DNA from: Eleginops maclovinus
Lineage: Eukaryota > Chordata > Actinopteri > Perciformes > Eleginopidae
Assembly (NCBI RefSeq): GCF_036324505.1
Contig: NC_086361.1
Span: 8,468,328 to 8,532,327, forward strand
Direction of reading: 5' to 3'
Length of the DNA: 64,000 nucleotides
The notes under the pieces: generated by a model
The model's database searches: none
Told to the model about the DNA's origin: nothing
Seen by the model: the letters and a program-made list of their open reading frames with translations, nothing else
Program-made: the position numbers and the translations under genes
In this document: positions 45,379 to 56,165 of the stretch, in pieces
Layout: each line of letters opens with the position of its first letter
Numbering within the stretch: position 1 is the stretch's first letter

Positions 45379-47058
45379 ATGACTAACCAGAATACAGGTC
45401 AGAGAGGGTCTGTAGGCTCTGTTAGATTTATTAGCTGGAATGTCAGGGGACTGGGAGGACCAATTAAGAGGTCGAGAGTGTTCTCACACCTAAAAAGTCT
45501 CAATACTGATATTGCTTTTCTCCAGGAAACGCACCTTTGTGTGAATGACCATGCTAGGCTTCGTAAGCCTTGGGTGGGGCAGGTTTTTCATTCAAATTTC
45601 AATTCTAAAGCCAGGGGCACAGCCATCATAATACACAAACGTGTTCAGTTTTCAGCTGAACAAACTACTTCAGATCCCGGAGGGCGTTATATTATAGTCA
45701 AAGGTGTGCTATATCAGACCCCAGTGATTTTGGTTAATGTATATGCCCCAAATTTTGATAATCCAAATTTTATGACCTCAATTTTCTCCTCTTTACCAAA
45801 TATGGACACACACCGCCTCATCTTCGGGGGTGATTTGAACCTTGTAGTTGATCCACAGTTAGACAGGTCATGTCCCAAAAGATTTACCCCTTCTTGTATG
45901 GCTCGAGCACTATCCACATTTATGAACCAGGTGGGTTGTATTGACCCATGGCGGTTTCTCCACCCGACTAAAAGGGATTTTTCATACTTCTCTCTAGTTC
46001 ACCGTGTTTACTCACGCATTGATTATTTTTTTGTAGATAAAGCCCTTCTGTCTTCTGTTGGACTGACTGAATACTCTGCTATCGTCATCTCTGATCATGC
46101 TCCTCTTGTTCTAGAGCTATCTCTCTCCCCTAGTCCAAGGTGTGGGCCCTGGAGATTTAATACAGGCCTGTTAGCTACCAAAACATTTTGTGAGCATATT
46201 TCAAAGCAAATAGACTTTTTTATTGATAATAATAAATCTGAATCCACCTCCCCCTCCCTTCTTTGGGAAACTTTTAAAGCAGTGATGCGAGGAGAGATTA
46301 TTTCGTATAATGCTCACTCTAGAAAACAAAAGACAAAAGAACAGCAGGATTTGGTTGACGCTATTAGTAAATTAGACAGACAGTACTCGAGTTCTCCCAC
46401 TCCTGAATTGTATGCTGAGAGGCGTAAGCTTCAATCCAAATTTGATTTGCTTTCCACTGGCAGGGCTGAGTATCTTCTTAGACGGACAAGGGGTACGTAT
46501 TATGAATACGGTGATAAGGCTAGTCGCCTCTTAGCATCGCAGCTTAAACACCAGTCAGTTTCTCAGTTTATTACACAGGTCTATGACTCCTCACATTCCC
46601 TCACTACGAATCCTACTGAAATAAACGATGCCTTTACCACATTTTACTCCAAGCTGTACACATCTGAACCCCCTATAGACAATACAAATATAGAGCATTT
46701 TTTTGACAGTCTGGATATCTCTAATATTGATACTCTCACGCGTGATAGCTTGGACGACCCTCTGTCTCTAGAGGAGATAACTGGCAGTCTTAGGAAGATG
46801 CAAAATAACAAGGCCCCAGGCCCGGATGGTTTTCCTGTAGATTTTTATAAAAAGTTCTCGGCCCAGTTAGCTCCCCTTTTATTAGATATGTTTAATGATT
46901 CCCTGAAAAATGGTACTCTACCCCCAACACTAAGACAGGCCTCAATCTCCCTTATTCTCAAAAAAGGCAAAAAAGCAGAAGATTGTAGTAGCTGGAGACC
47001 TATAAGTCTCTTGAACGCGGATGTCAAACTTCTTGCTAAGGTACTGGCGAACCGCCTG
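45379..47058 (+). CDS. L1 ORF2, N-terminal part: endonuclease and start of RT
   Basis: 560 codons from ATG at 45379 to the hAT insertion. The APE endonuclease occupies about residues 15-240 (FISWNVRGLGG, FLQETHLC, NVYAPNFDNP, IFGGDLNLVV, RIDYFFVD, ISDHAPLVLEL). The linker and RT start follow (NNKAPGPDGFPVDFY, WRPISLLNADVKLLAKVLAN). The length is an exact multiple of three. Beyond 47058 the ORF runs about 65 codons into hAT sequence, which is not L1 protein. The remaining protein is at 51947-54076. The endonuclease alone could still be expressed; whether it is cannot be told. Confidence 0.9.
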
Positions 47059-47164
47059 CAGAGCTGCCAACATTGTGTTTTAGAAAATAGTAGCAGGCCG
47101 AGCGGAGCGAGGCAAAATTTTTTTCGAAGCCGGGGGTCCGAGGTCCGCCGAAGCCCCCCGAATG

Positions 47165-47340
47165 CCCCCTTATTTCATTTTTACTTTACTTATTTCTATT
47201 TATCTTTTGTATTCAACTGTTATTATTTTACTGTAAATTGTATGTATATATAGTTCCCTATTCCTTTTCCTATCACCCTGCTGCTATAACATGTGCAATT
47301 CCCTTACAGGATTAATAAAAGTTATCTTATCTTATCAGAA
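47165..47340 (+). mobile_element. LINE/SINE 3' tail inside the hAT element
   Basis: AT-rich sequence ending CCCTTACAGGATTAATAAAAG followed by (TTATC)n. It resembles the tail at 5277-5480 in the opposite orientation. No TSD was defined. Confidence 0.4.
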
Positions 47341-47601
47341 GCCAGAGACTTTACATGCTCTGAGATGCAATCTAGGTCATATTAGGACATGTTTTTCGTG
47401 TATAATTTCTCCTTTTCCCTGTACTGTTGCACACAATTAAACACCAACATACACAACAAAAATATGTTTATTAACCGAACAGAATTCATCATGAAACAAT
47501 ACTGAACAATAACACATGAAAAACCTTTACACAGCCTTTTTTTAGAACAGAGTTCAACTCAAGGGAACCTTTGGCTGTGACATGACCATCTCATCAACCT
47601 C

Positions 47602-49710
47602 TCACTTTAGATGGTCATAGGTTGCTGACTTGGCCTTGGCAAGAGTTGTCTTGGAGTACGCCTGCTTGTAGCAGACAGACCCCTTTGCCACCATGAATTG
47701 TTTGTGGGTAATGAGGTTACTCAGGGTCTCCATTCCCATACTAGGTCTGAACTCCGTTCTGTTTTTTGTGACAAGACTGAAGATGCGTTCGCAGTCTGCA
47801 TTGGAATGGAAGATGCAGAGGATAGCCAGCATTACCTTGCAGAGTAAAGGGTACTTGAGATGGCCATTTCCATCCTTCAGCTGACTCATCAGGTGCCACT
47901 GTGTGTCTGGTCTGTCACAGCTGGTGATGCTTTCTGGCAGAGCATCGGTTTGGTAGGTCATGAATTGACCCTCAAGCTTGTCCATCTCCTCAGCACTCAT
48001 CTTCAAGCAGGGGAATCTGCCTGTGAAGTACCTCACAGAATTGAAGTCTGCGCTGTCCCGTGCAGACATGTCAGCCACAGAAGCATTCCTTATCACTGGG
48101 TCATCATAGGGAAACCTCTTCACCATGTACTCAACAGCCTTCATGTAGAATGCCCGCACAGCGCTGAAGACCTGGGCAAGCTGCAGCTCCTCAAGCTCAG
48201 GGTGATCTCTTATGAAGTCTCTGGTGTTTTGCCCAATGAACAAGGTCTCATTGCTCTTCTGGTTGCTTGGTTCCCTGAATGGTACCTGGTGAACCTTAGC
48301 AGCTGCATTGATCACCTGAGGCTTCACAAATCGTTTCAAGAGATTCTTCAGCTGTGTGGTCAAAGTCCTGTGTAGTATTTGTATGCAGGGTTTGTCTAGC
48401 TGCAGCAGAGTGTTGGCCTCATCAAATATTGGCAGGACCGCACTTAGAAAGTAGCAGTAAAGATGGAATGTTGGGTCCTGCAGATGTTGACATGCCCTCT
48501 GCACTCTCTGTTGTGCCCCTGTCTTGGGCTGAGTGGCTCCAGTGCTAGATGTATTGGGCTGAGTGGGTGCAGTGCTAGATGTCTTGGGCTGAGTGGGTGC
48601 AGTGCTAGATGTTTTGGGCTGAGTGGGTGTAGTGGTAGATGTCTTGGGCTGAGTGTGTGCAGCGCTAGATGTCTTGGGCTGAGTGGGTGCAGTGCTAGAT
48701 GTCTTGGGCCGAGTGGGTGCAGCGCTAGATGTGTTGGGCTTTGCCGTTGCAGTCTTGGGCTGTGTGGTTGCAGCTGCTGGTGTTTTCTTTCCCTGACAGA
48801 ATTTGGCTAGGTTTTGTTGGCGAAAGAGATAGCCTGCCAAATCAAACTGAGAATTGTCCTTGCTTGCCGCTACTGTGGGTTGATGTGTCCTTGCTAACAC
48901 TGTGGGTGGACTTGTCCTTGCTGCTGCTCTGCGTGGTCTTGTCCTTGCTGCTGCTCTGCGTGGTCTTGTCCTTGCTGCTGCTCTGCGTGGTCTTGTCCTT
49001 GCTGCTGCTCTGCGTGGTCTTGTCCTTGCTGCTGTGACCAGACTGTTCTGACTCAAAGTATTGCAGCAATGCAGGCCACTGCTGCAACAACCTGGCGATG
49101 CATTTATCTAAAGAGAGCCACCTCGTACTTACATGTTTAACAATCTTTCTCATTTCCACTCCACACAGATCCTGAAATTTCTTCAGTCCCTGTTTCCTCT
49201 TGCTGGATTTATCTAGGTAGAAGTATATGTCCACCAGCAGCTCTTCAATGGACACTGGAAGCTGAGCAGCAGCTTTTTCTGCAGCTAGATGAATTAGATG
49301 GCACGGGCATCCCAGCACATATACTGCACTGTTTTTTTTGTTGATGTAGCCTGCCGTGCCAGCTTTGAGTCCCTGCATCACCATGGCATTATCTGCCCCA
49401 AAACTCATGCAGTTGTCCCAGGATATGCTACGTTTCTCAAGTTCATTGTCAATGAGTTTGAATATGTTCTGCCCAGTAGATGCCTCATGACACTCTGGCA
49501 AAGATAGGAGTACTGTCAGAACACGCCCAAGTCCTCGATCAAAGTACTTCACAACAAGAGGATACAGCTTACAGTCTCCATAGTCAGTGCTCCCATCCGT
49601 GGCTAGGGAGTATGGAGCTGTCCTCATTGCCTCCGTGATCACAGACGCATCCTCCTTGGCAAGAGCTCCAACAATGGCGCTGCTCTTTGTGCGACCAGAC
49701 CCATACTTTC
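47602..49710 (-). CDS. hAT transposase exon 2 (one frameshift)
   Basis: Follows a TTGCAG acceptor at 49711-49713 and continues exon 1 in phase. The first part (49710 to about 48867) holds the catalytic RNase-H-like fold: SLATDGSTDYGDCKLYPLVV with the first Asp, MSFGADNAMVMQGLK, CPCHLIHLAAEKAA, HVSTRWLSLDKCI. A 4-bp tandem duplication (cttg, 48859-48866) shifts the frame. The second part, to 47602, holds a Pro/Thr-rich repeat region and the C-terminal dimerisation domain (ILCIFHSNADCERIFSLV). It recognises element ends and does cut-and-paste transposition in the nucleus. With the frameshift the protein would stop at 48842, so this copy is probably inactive. Confidence 0.88.
48533..48760 (-). 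repeat. 30-bp coding minisatellite in the hAT transposase
   Basis: About seven units of cttgggctgagtgggtgcag plus 10 more bases (10 codons each), encoding TQPKTSSTAP-type repeats on the minus strand. The period is a multiple of three, so copy-number change keeps the frame. Confidence 0.88.
48854..49032 (-). repeat. 27-bp coding minisatellite in the hAT transposase
   Basis: About six units of gtccttgctgctgctctgcg plus 7 more bases (9 codons, KDKTTQSSS). The unit nearest 48860 is 31 bp because cttg is duplicated, which is the frameshift site. Confidence 0.88.
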
Positions 49711-50068
49711 CTGCAATTGCAATCACAAAAATATTGCATTGTATTATCATGATTATACTCTAGATTACACAGAATTGCAGAATTACAATCATGATATTAA
49801 TCCTCTGTAGAGTAAATTGGCCTAGGCTATTTTTTTTTCACCTTTACATAAAATGAAAAATGTTTATTAGAATGATACAGTATCAGTAGGCTATAAATTA
49901 GCAATGATTAATTTGCAAGATTTAAATCAGATTATCAACCAGGGCAGTACTGTAACTGTTTTATATAGTCTGTACAGATTGTAGAGTGTATTGTGACAGT
50001 ATACAGATATAAATCTATGCCTATGAATGCTTGAGATGAATTGAGGCTATTTGTCATTTGAGCCTTAC

Positions 50069-50465
50069 CAGCGATTTTCGAGTCCGGAAACATCTTTTTC
50101 ACCAGTGGCCCGATGTGGTCGGCCACCGCGATCGGGATGTTGTGTTCCACCAGAAAGTCCACAGCGAGCACTTCGGCATTTATGACACTGGTGTCACTGT
50201 CAACCGTAAAGAAGCCCGCGATGGGCCTTGTAGCTTCCACTGCCGCCTTGTATGACGTGTGTTTAGCAGTCCTGATGTGCTTTTCAACGTTGTGTCGGCC
50301 CCCATGCCTCACGCTAAAATCTGTCTTACACAACATACAGTAAGCGTGGAAGTCGTCCAGCTTCGACCGGGTGATGGTCGGCCATTCTGCGTTATATTCT
50401 AGCTTGAAGCGCTGTTCAGAAATTCGCCGCTTTTTCAGCGGAGGACAAGTACGTTCACCATCCAT
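50069..50465 (-). CDS. hAT transposase exon 1 (BED-type zinc finger)
   Basis: Starts at ATG 50463-50465 (MDGERTCPPLKKRRISEQRF) and ends in a GCTG|GTAAGG donor at 50068/50069. A basic N-terminus is followed by a C2H2/BED-like finger (CMLCKTDFSVRHGGRHNVEKH, then IRTAKH) and a helix leading into the transposase core (FLVEHNIPIAVADHIGPLV). The finger binds the element's ends in the family. The intron to 49711 is about 355 bp. Exon 1 plus the first part of exon 2 read continuously. Confidence 0.85.
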
Positions 50466-51940
50466 TTTTGATAGACTTCAACTGACAGCTCGCTCCGCGA
50501 TTTCGCGGGCATAGTGTATTCACGAATTATCATTGGTCCATTAGAAATTAAGATAATAAAAACACAACACATATGTTAAATTATATAATGAAAAAAACCC
50601 AGATATTAATATGTTCTACTTATCTGTGCTATAAATGTAATTTTTGTATGATTCCAATGATCTTAAATAATTTTATAACCAAAATAGCTGAATTTGCTCG
50701 TGACCTGAGCAGAGGAGACAAGCGGGGTAAGGCAAAGAGCGGCGCCTCACGTCAGATTGAGCAATCCCTCACAAAGCGGAGCTAGTGAGAAATTAGCACC
50801 TCCTGTATAATGCCTCCCTGCTCTGTAACAAAGATGCAAGTGAGGAAATATTCCCTCCTGTATAATGCCTCCCTGCTGTGTTACAAAGATGCTTGATGGA
50901 TTTTACCCCGATATATATATGTAACAGTATGTAACCATAATGATTTACCCCCATGAATCTGCCACAAAATACAACAATGCAAATGCAGACGAATGGAAAG
51001 CCACCAGTACGTTTAATTATTAGCCAAGATTACATTGATATCCGAGTGTTTCCGAGGGGATTGTTTAATGTCTGTCATCCATTTAACATCATACAACGTC
51101 GTTGTGATCACTTTGAACCCAACGATCTTTTTTTTTATGTATTGGTGAGCTGAGTTTGAGAAATTAAACTGTGCAGCTAAAGTTGTGTTTTTTGGTTGCT
51201 ATAGTTATCTAGTTGCTATGCTAGCTAGCTCAAGAGACTTAAATAACCTAAACGATTTAAATGGAAGCGTTCAATTCGCATGTAATGATAGCTAGTTATC
51301 GAGCTGATGTTATAGTTTCCCCGATTTAACTCATTGTATTTCAATGGGTAAAGGTAAAAATCCTCAGGGTGCCTGTGCATCTTCGCATGAAATAATATAT
51401 TAGCCTACCAGTTATTAACACGAGTTCTCTAGCTACCAACTGCCAACTCGTTGTACCTATCATAGGTGTGTGTGAAGAATGCTGAGATAAAATATGAAAA
51501 ACAACCAGTAGTCAATGTGCAAGCTGCCAATTGAATTATGTTTTAATAAACTCTATTGACTTCACATATTTTTCACATATCTGACTCTGAAAGCCAGCTA
51601 CGAGCTCACCGCACGGCACTGGTCTACATGAATAGAATTCTTCATCAACAGCGGGAGCCAAAACAGCATAGCATCCTGGTAACAGTAGTGAGGGTATTAC
51701 AAAAAAGAAGTACAGCCGATCCTATTGGCTCTTTGTCAACGCAAGGGACGAATCATAAAACGGCTTATATGTGAGCTTTAGGGCTGGTTGGATGTCAACA
51801 CAGGGACGAGGCTGCCAGCTACACGATTCATTTTTCGATTTGTTGGGTAATGCGTAGGATATTCAAGTCAAGCGTAGCGGCGTAATTAGGGCCTGGAAAT
51901 CGTATCTGCTACGCCAAAATCGTGTATGTTGGCAGCTCTG
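50466..51940. other. hAT 5' non-coding region
   Basis: 1.5 kb upstream of the transposase, to the right terminal repeat. It holds a tandem pair of about 53-bp spacing (cctcctgtataatgcctccctgct at 50799 and 50852). No further gene was recognised; short ORFs here are AT-rich and unrelated to known families. Confidence 0.55.
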
Positions 51941-51946
51941 CGCCTG

Positions 51947-54076
51947 GACCCGTGTTTACCAGGTATTGTCTCTGAGGACCAGACTGGCTTTATCAGGGGT
52001 CGTCAATTATCTTCTAACATCAGACGGTTACTTAATATTGTGCTTTCCCCTGCAGTCTCACCAGATGCTGAGATGATTGTCTCATTAGACGCAGAGAAGG
52101 CTTTTGATCGGGTGGAGTGGGACTATTTATTCTTTACACTTCATAAATTTGGTTTTGGATCTCGGTTTGTGTCATGGATTAGGCTTTTGTATACTAACCC
52201 TACTGCTAGCGTAAAAACAAATTCTCAACTGTCTAAATTCTTCCCCTTGACGAGGGGCACCCGGCAGGGCTGTCCGATTTCCCCCTTATTATTTGCCTTG
52301 GCAATAGAGCCCCTTGCCATTGCTCTGAGGTCATCTCCACTTTTCACAGGCATGCGCAGGGCTGGGTTGGATCACCGGGTCTCGCTATATGCTGATGACC
52401 TTTTACTCTATATCTCCGATCCAGTCAACTGTATTGGTGACATTCTGCAACTCCTAAATAGTTTTGGGTCATTTTCAGGCTATAAGGTAAATTTTGACAA
52501 GAGTGAGTGTTTCCCTGTAAATGAAGTAGCTACTCGCATCCCAGCTCATGCCCTACCTTTCCACCTGGCTCCTACGAGTTTCCGGTATTTGGGTGTAACT
52601 ATAACTCGCAGTCTTGCTTCCCTTCATGAAACAAACTTCTCTAAGCTAGTCACAGATATAAAGGCGGATTTACAACGATGGAGTACCCTCCCTCTTTCTT
52701 TGTTTGGTAGGATCCAATCTATTAAGATGAACTTTTTACCAAGATTTCTTTTTCTTTTCCAATGTCTGCCAATTTTTTTACCAAAACAGTTTTTCAATAA
52801 GCTAGATGGGATGATCTCTGTTTTTATCTGGGCTGGTAAGACTCCAAGGGCACGCAGGACTACTCTTCAGAGACGTGACAAAGATGGTGGCTTATCTCTA
52901 CCGAACCTCCTATTTTATTATTGGGCAGCCAATATCCAGAAATTACGTCTTTGGCATAGTTCCTCTGATGCTGATTGGTGCCTAATGGAAGCTCGTAGTT
53001 GTCATGCAGCCTCTCTGTCTGCTCTGCTTTGTGCCCCCCTTGCATCTTGCCCCTCCAAATATACCTCAAACCCAATTGTTATATCGTCTTTAAAAATTTG
53101 GAAACAATTCAGGCAGCACTTTAAACTCTCCTCTCCCTCTCCCCATAGCCCCATCCTTAATAATCACTTGTTTACCCCATCCAAATTTGACAAAACCTTT
53201 GCATTGTGGAAAAGAAAGGGCATAGTAGTTTTTTCTAACCTATACATTGACGGGACATTCGCAACTTTTGAGGATATTCGCAATAAGTTTGATCTGCCAC
53301 ATTCTAGTCTGTTTCGATTTCTCCAAGCACGAGACTGTGCCCGTACTCACTTTGCTTCATTCCCACTATTGACTGCTAATTCCTTGATGGATGACATCCT
53401 CTCACTTAATAAGTTAAGTGGTAGTATAACTGTACTATATGACCTCATTATATCGGCTGGGACCTCTCCACTTGCTGGGGCTGTGGGCAAGTGGGAGAGG
53501 GAACTTGGGCTTGACCTCACAGATGAATGGTGGGAAATTGCTTTTAAAAGAGTAAATTCTACGTCCTCTTGTGCCCGACTGACTCTGATTCAGTTCAAGG
53601 TTTTGCATCGAATACATTTCACCAAAGCAAAACTCTCTAAATTATTTCCAGGCTCAAGTGATATCTGTGATAGATGTTCTTCGTCAATTGCCAATCATAC
53701 TCACATGTTCTACTCTTGTTCGAAATTGGCTGCATTTTGGTCTGTGTTTTTCGACACTGTATCTAAGGCTCTCAATATTTCATTGTCACCCAGTCCTCAC
53801 GTTGCTATTTTTGGTGTACCTGAAGATTTGACCATGCTGACTAGAAACCAGAGTGATGTTATAGCTTTCGCCTCTCTTATAGCCCGTAGACGTATTTTGC
53901 TTCAGTGGAAAGACCCAAAGCCACCCTCCGCATCTTCCTGGTTTGAAGATTTGTTGTCTTTTCTCCATCTAGAGAAAATCAAATATACACTACGAGGCTC
54001 GTCTGATAATTTCCTTAAAAGGTGGAATCCGGTACTCACTTACATTGACTCTCTCACCTCCCTGGAATGTAACTGA
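51947..54076 (+). CDS. L1 ORF2, C-terminal part: reverse transcriptase and C-terminal domain
   Basis: Continues ORF2 in frame after the hAT target repeat: [60 protein letters not shown] and the active site YADDLLLYI. A thumb and a long C-terminal region follow, with a Cys/His motif (CDRCSSSIANHTHMFYSC) before the stop at 54076. The first in-frame ATG lies just past the hAT end only because the track of codons crosses hAT sequence, so this is not an independent gene. With 45379-47058 it gives about 1,269 residues, normal for L1 ORF2. Confidence 0.9.
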   Translation, partial: DPCLPGIVSEDQTGFIRGRQLSSNIRRLLNIVLSPAVSPDAEMIVSLDAEKAFDRVEWDYLFFTLHKFGFGSRFVSWIRLLYTNPTASVKTNSQLSKFFPLTRGTRQGCPISPLLFALAIEPLAIALRSSPLFTGMRRAGLDHRVSLYADDLLLYISDPVNCIGDILQLLNSFGSFSGYKVNFDKSECFPVNEVATRIPAHALPFHLAPTSFRYLGVTITRSLASLHETNFSKLVTDIKADLQRWSTLPLSLFGRIQSIKMNFLPRFLFLFQCLPIFLPKQFFNKLDGMISVFIWAGKTPRARRTTLQRRDKDGGLSLPNLLFYYWAANIQKLRLWHSSSDADWCLMEARSCHAASLSALLCAPLASCPSKYTSNPIVISSLKIWKQFRQHFKLSSPSPHSPILNNHLFTPSKFDKTFALWKRKGIVVFSNLYIDGTFATFEDIRNKFDLPHSSLFRFLQARDCARTHFASFPLLTANSLMDDILSLNKLSGSITVLYDLIISAGTSPLAGAVGKWERELGLDLTDEWWEIAFKRVNSTSSCARLTLIQFKVLHRIHFTKAKLSKLFPGSSDICDRCSSSIANHTHMFYSCSKLAAFWSVFFDTVSKALNISLSPSPHVAIFGVPEDLTMLTRNQSDVIAFASLIARRRILLQWKDPKPPSASSWFEDLLSFLHLEKIKYTLRGSSDNFLKRWNPVLTYIDSLTSLECN

Positions 54077-54378
54077 TAGTCCTATCAACGATATTGTTTG
54101 TTGAGCTGTGTGTGTCGAGCATCAAACAATTGTATCTGTGCTAAGTCTTTTTATTTATTTATTTTTTCTTAATGACTCTTGTCCAGTTTTGGGTGGGTTA
54201 TTATTTGTATTTTATTTCCTTTGTGTTTTCATTATCATTCCCTTATCCTGTTCCTGGAAAAAAAAAAAAAAAAGGGGGATTTCATGCATGTTTGACGACT
54301 GCTACTTCATTGTTGTTTTTTCTCATGTTTCCCAATAAAAATACATATGAAAAAAAAAAAAAAACTTATATTTTTATG

Positions 54379-54407
54379 TTGAAACAACAAATTATTTTTT
54401 ACAGTGT
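54379..54407 (-). mobile_element. Right end of the MITE-like repeat
   Basis: ttgaaacaacaaatta... to tacagtg: the terminal part of the AT-rich repeat disrupted by the L1. It ends at a TA next to L1 coding sequence, so it may have inserted at a TA in the second L1 copy. Confidence 0.4.
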
Positions 54408-55713
54408 ATGAAGGCAGTTATTCGGGGGAAACTAATCGCTTTGACAACATCACAAAAAAAGGCTCGGCTAGCTTTATATAAACACAAAGTAGAAAAACTG
54501 CAAGAACTGGAGAAGAAACATAAAAATACAGAAAATCCGTCTGTATTACAACAAATACAGAAGATAAGGGAAGAGATAAATGAGATACTCAGGACAGATA
54601 TAGAAAAGAGGGCAAGATTTGTAAAGCAGACCTACTATGAATCAGGCCCAAAAGCAACAAGACTCTTAGCTAGACGCCTGCGGAAACAACAGGCCATTAA
54701 CACAATTCATAAAATAAAGAACCCTCAAACCAACCAATTATCACACGAACCAGATGAAATAGAAAGAATATTTGAAGAATACCACAAGAAACTCTACTCT
54801 AAACCATTATCAGCTGATGAAAAGACAAGAAGAAGTTCTCTTGACACACTTGACCTGCCAACTATTGGTGAGACACAGAATGACACAATGATGTCACAAT
54901 TTACAGTTAAGGAGCTAGAAGCTGCAATTAGTAGCTTAAAGGCTAGTAAATCACCAGGTAGTGATGGGTATCCTTCAGAATGGTATAAGGCCTTTCAGAA
55001 GGAGCTAACACCTTTGCTTCTGTCTTGTTTTAACTGGACCCATAACGAGGATGGGGCCCCTCCATTGTGGAAGGAAGCAATTATTACCGTTCTACCCAAA
55101 GAAGGCAAAGATAAAGAAGACTCCAAAAACTATAGGCCAATTTCACTTTTAAATGTAGACTACAAACTATATACATCAATTATTTGCAAAAGACTTGAGG
55201 CCCTCATACCAGATTTGATTGATGAAGATCAAACTGGTTTTATTAAAGGACGCCAAACACACGATAATATTAGAAGAACTCTCCATATTCTGGACAACGC
55301 TCAAAAAAGTGGCACAAGTACAATTCTGGTTAGTTTGGATGCCGAAAAGGCATTCGATAGTGTTAGTTGGTTATTCTTGTATGAGGTACTAAAGAGATAT
55401 GGCTTCAATGAAAAGGTAATCCAATGTATTAAAACTATTTATCAAGATCCCACAGCTAAGATCAGAGTAAACGGAAGCCTGTTCAATACAATTCAGTTGG
55501 AGAGGGGGACAAGACAAGGTTGTTGTCTGTCCCCCACTCTTTTTGCTTTATATGTCGAGCCTTTAGCACAGGCAATAAGGCAGAGTGAGGAACTACAGGG
55601 TGTCAATGTAGGGGGGACAGAACATATCATTGGCCTATTCGCGGATGATGTCATTGTTTTTCTTGAACAACCAGATATATGTTTCCCACACCTAATGTCT
55701 CTACTGGAAACGT
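54408..55713 (+). mobile_element. Second L1 family copy, ORF2 middle part only
   Basis: Near-identical to 14933-15770 over their shared part, but with the RT core intact ([55 protein letters not shown]). It ends abruptly at 55713, within a codon series that continues ...ETYENYSG in the other copy, where DDE-element sequence begins. No A-tail or target duplication is present at this joint. Confidence 0.85.
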
Positions 55714-56165
55714 GGGATGTAAGTTGCTTCTGCCAGGCAGGCGAGAATGTGTGGGACTGCCCATGTTTCAGTCTGCAAGATATCGCAATTGGATATGTTC
55801 CACCCACACAGAAAGCCCAGTCAGAGCCACAATCACACAGGCCAAATGTGATTGAGAGCCATCACTGCGGGCAGTGGTGCATTGTAAATTATGATGGGCA
55901 GCAATATCCTGGCATTATCCTGATGGTGGAGAACCATAATATCCAGATCAAATGCATGCACAGGTCAGGCAGGTATGACCTGAATAAGTTCTACTGGCCA
56001 TCTCCAATTGAGGATGTGAACTGGTACGAAGATCATCAAATAATGTGCCTCATGCCAGAGCCAGTCGCTGCCAACAAGAGGTACATTGAGTTGGATGAAA
56101 AGATTTGGGCGTTCATCAAGGAGCGCTCGTTCTCCAGCTTCTGCTTCATGCTCTCTCTGTGGTAG
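54408..56165 (+). CDS. 585-codon chimeric ORF: L1 reverse transcriptase, DDE-element C-terminal domain, SMC6 tail
   Basis: One open frame from ATG 54408 to TAG 56163-56165. Residues 1-435 are L1 ORF2 (basic helix, linker, RT with SLDAEKAFD and FADDVIVF; the thumb and Cys/His region are missing). Residues 436-571 are the C-terminal part of the DDE element ([18 protein letters not shown], then [19 protein letters not shown], a Tudor/SH3-like block with conserved Trp and Tyr). Residues 572-585 ([14 protein letters not shown]) are SMC6 sequence in its native frame, ending at the shared nonsense codon. Both joints keep the frame. No promoter is recognised upstream, only the MITE-like end, so expression is unproven. 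It may be a chance product of rearrangement. Confidence 0.75.
   Translation: MKAVIRGKLIALTTSQKKARLALYKHKVEKLQELEKKHKNTENPSVLQQIQKIREEINEILRTDIEKRARFVKQTYYESGPKATRLLARRLRKQQAINTIHKIKNPQTNQLSHEPDEIERIFEEYHKKLYSKPLSADEKTRRSSLDTLDLPTIGETQNDTMMSQFTVKELEAAISSLKASKSPGSDGYPSEWYKAFQKELTPLLLSCFNWTHNEDGAPPLWKEAIITVLPKEGKDKEDSKNYRPISLLNVDYKLYTSIICKRLEALIPDLIDEDQTGFIKGRQTHDNIRRTLHILDNAQKSGTSTILVSLDAEKAFDSVSWLFLYEVLKRYGFNEKVIQCIKTIYQDPTAKIRVNGSLFNTIQLERGTRQGCCLSPTLFALYVEPLAQAIRQSEELQGVNVGGTEHIIGLFADDVIVFLEQPDICFPHLMSLLETWDVSCFCQAGENVWDCPCFSLQDIAIGYVPPTQKAQSEPQSHRPNVIESHHCGQWCIVNYDGQQYPGIILMVENHNIQIKCMHRSGRYDLNKFYWPSPIEDVNWYEDHQIMCLMPEPVAANKRYIELDEKIWAFIKERSFSSFCFMLSLW

Larger units (their letters stand above)
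47059..51940 (-). mobile_element. hAT-superfamily DNA transposon
   Basis: Terminal inverted repeats start CAGAGCTGCCAACAT at 47059 and, inverted, at 51940; homology continues imperfectly for about 35 bp (to gtagcag). The flanking repeat cgcctg (47053-47058 and 51941-51946) is 6 bp; hAT elements usually make 8, so the flanks may have lost two bases. It encodes a BED-finger hAT transposase on the minus strand. Internal non-coding parts are 47059-47601, which includes a LINE/SINE-type tail at 47165-47340, and 50466-51940. Confidence 0.9.
43792..54362 (+). mobile_element. Full-length L1-type LINE, interrupted by a hAT transposon
   Basis: Complete element: 5' UTR 43792-43946, ORF1 43947-44819, a 559-bp spacer, ORF2 in two parts, 3' UTR 54077-54340 with AATAAAAATAC and a terminal A-run near 54350-54362. 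It is bounded by a 14-16 bp target-site duplication. Removing 47059-51940 and one copy of the hAT target repeat leaves the ORF2 frame open throughout, so the L1 was intact when the hAT element landed. The spacer (44820-45378) shows no ORF of note. Confidence 0.92.

Noticed and set aside
47860..48375. 171-codon plus-strand ORF
   Set aside because: Antisense to the hAT transposase C-terminal domain, with no family resemblance.
48533..49032. CRISPR-like arrays of 27- and 30-bp repeats
   Set aside because: Repeats are contiguous without unique spacers, in a transposase coding region of a vertebrate-type genome.
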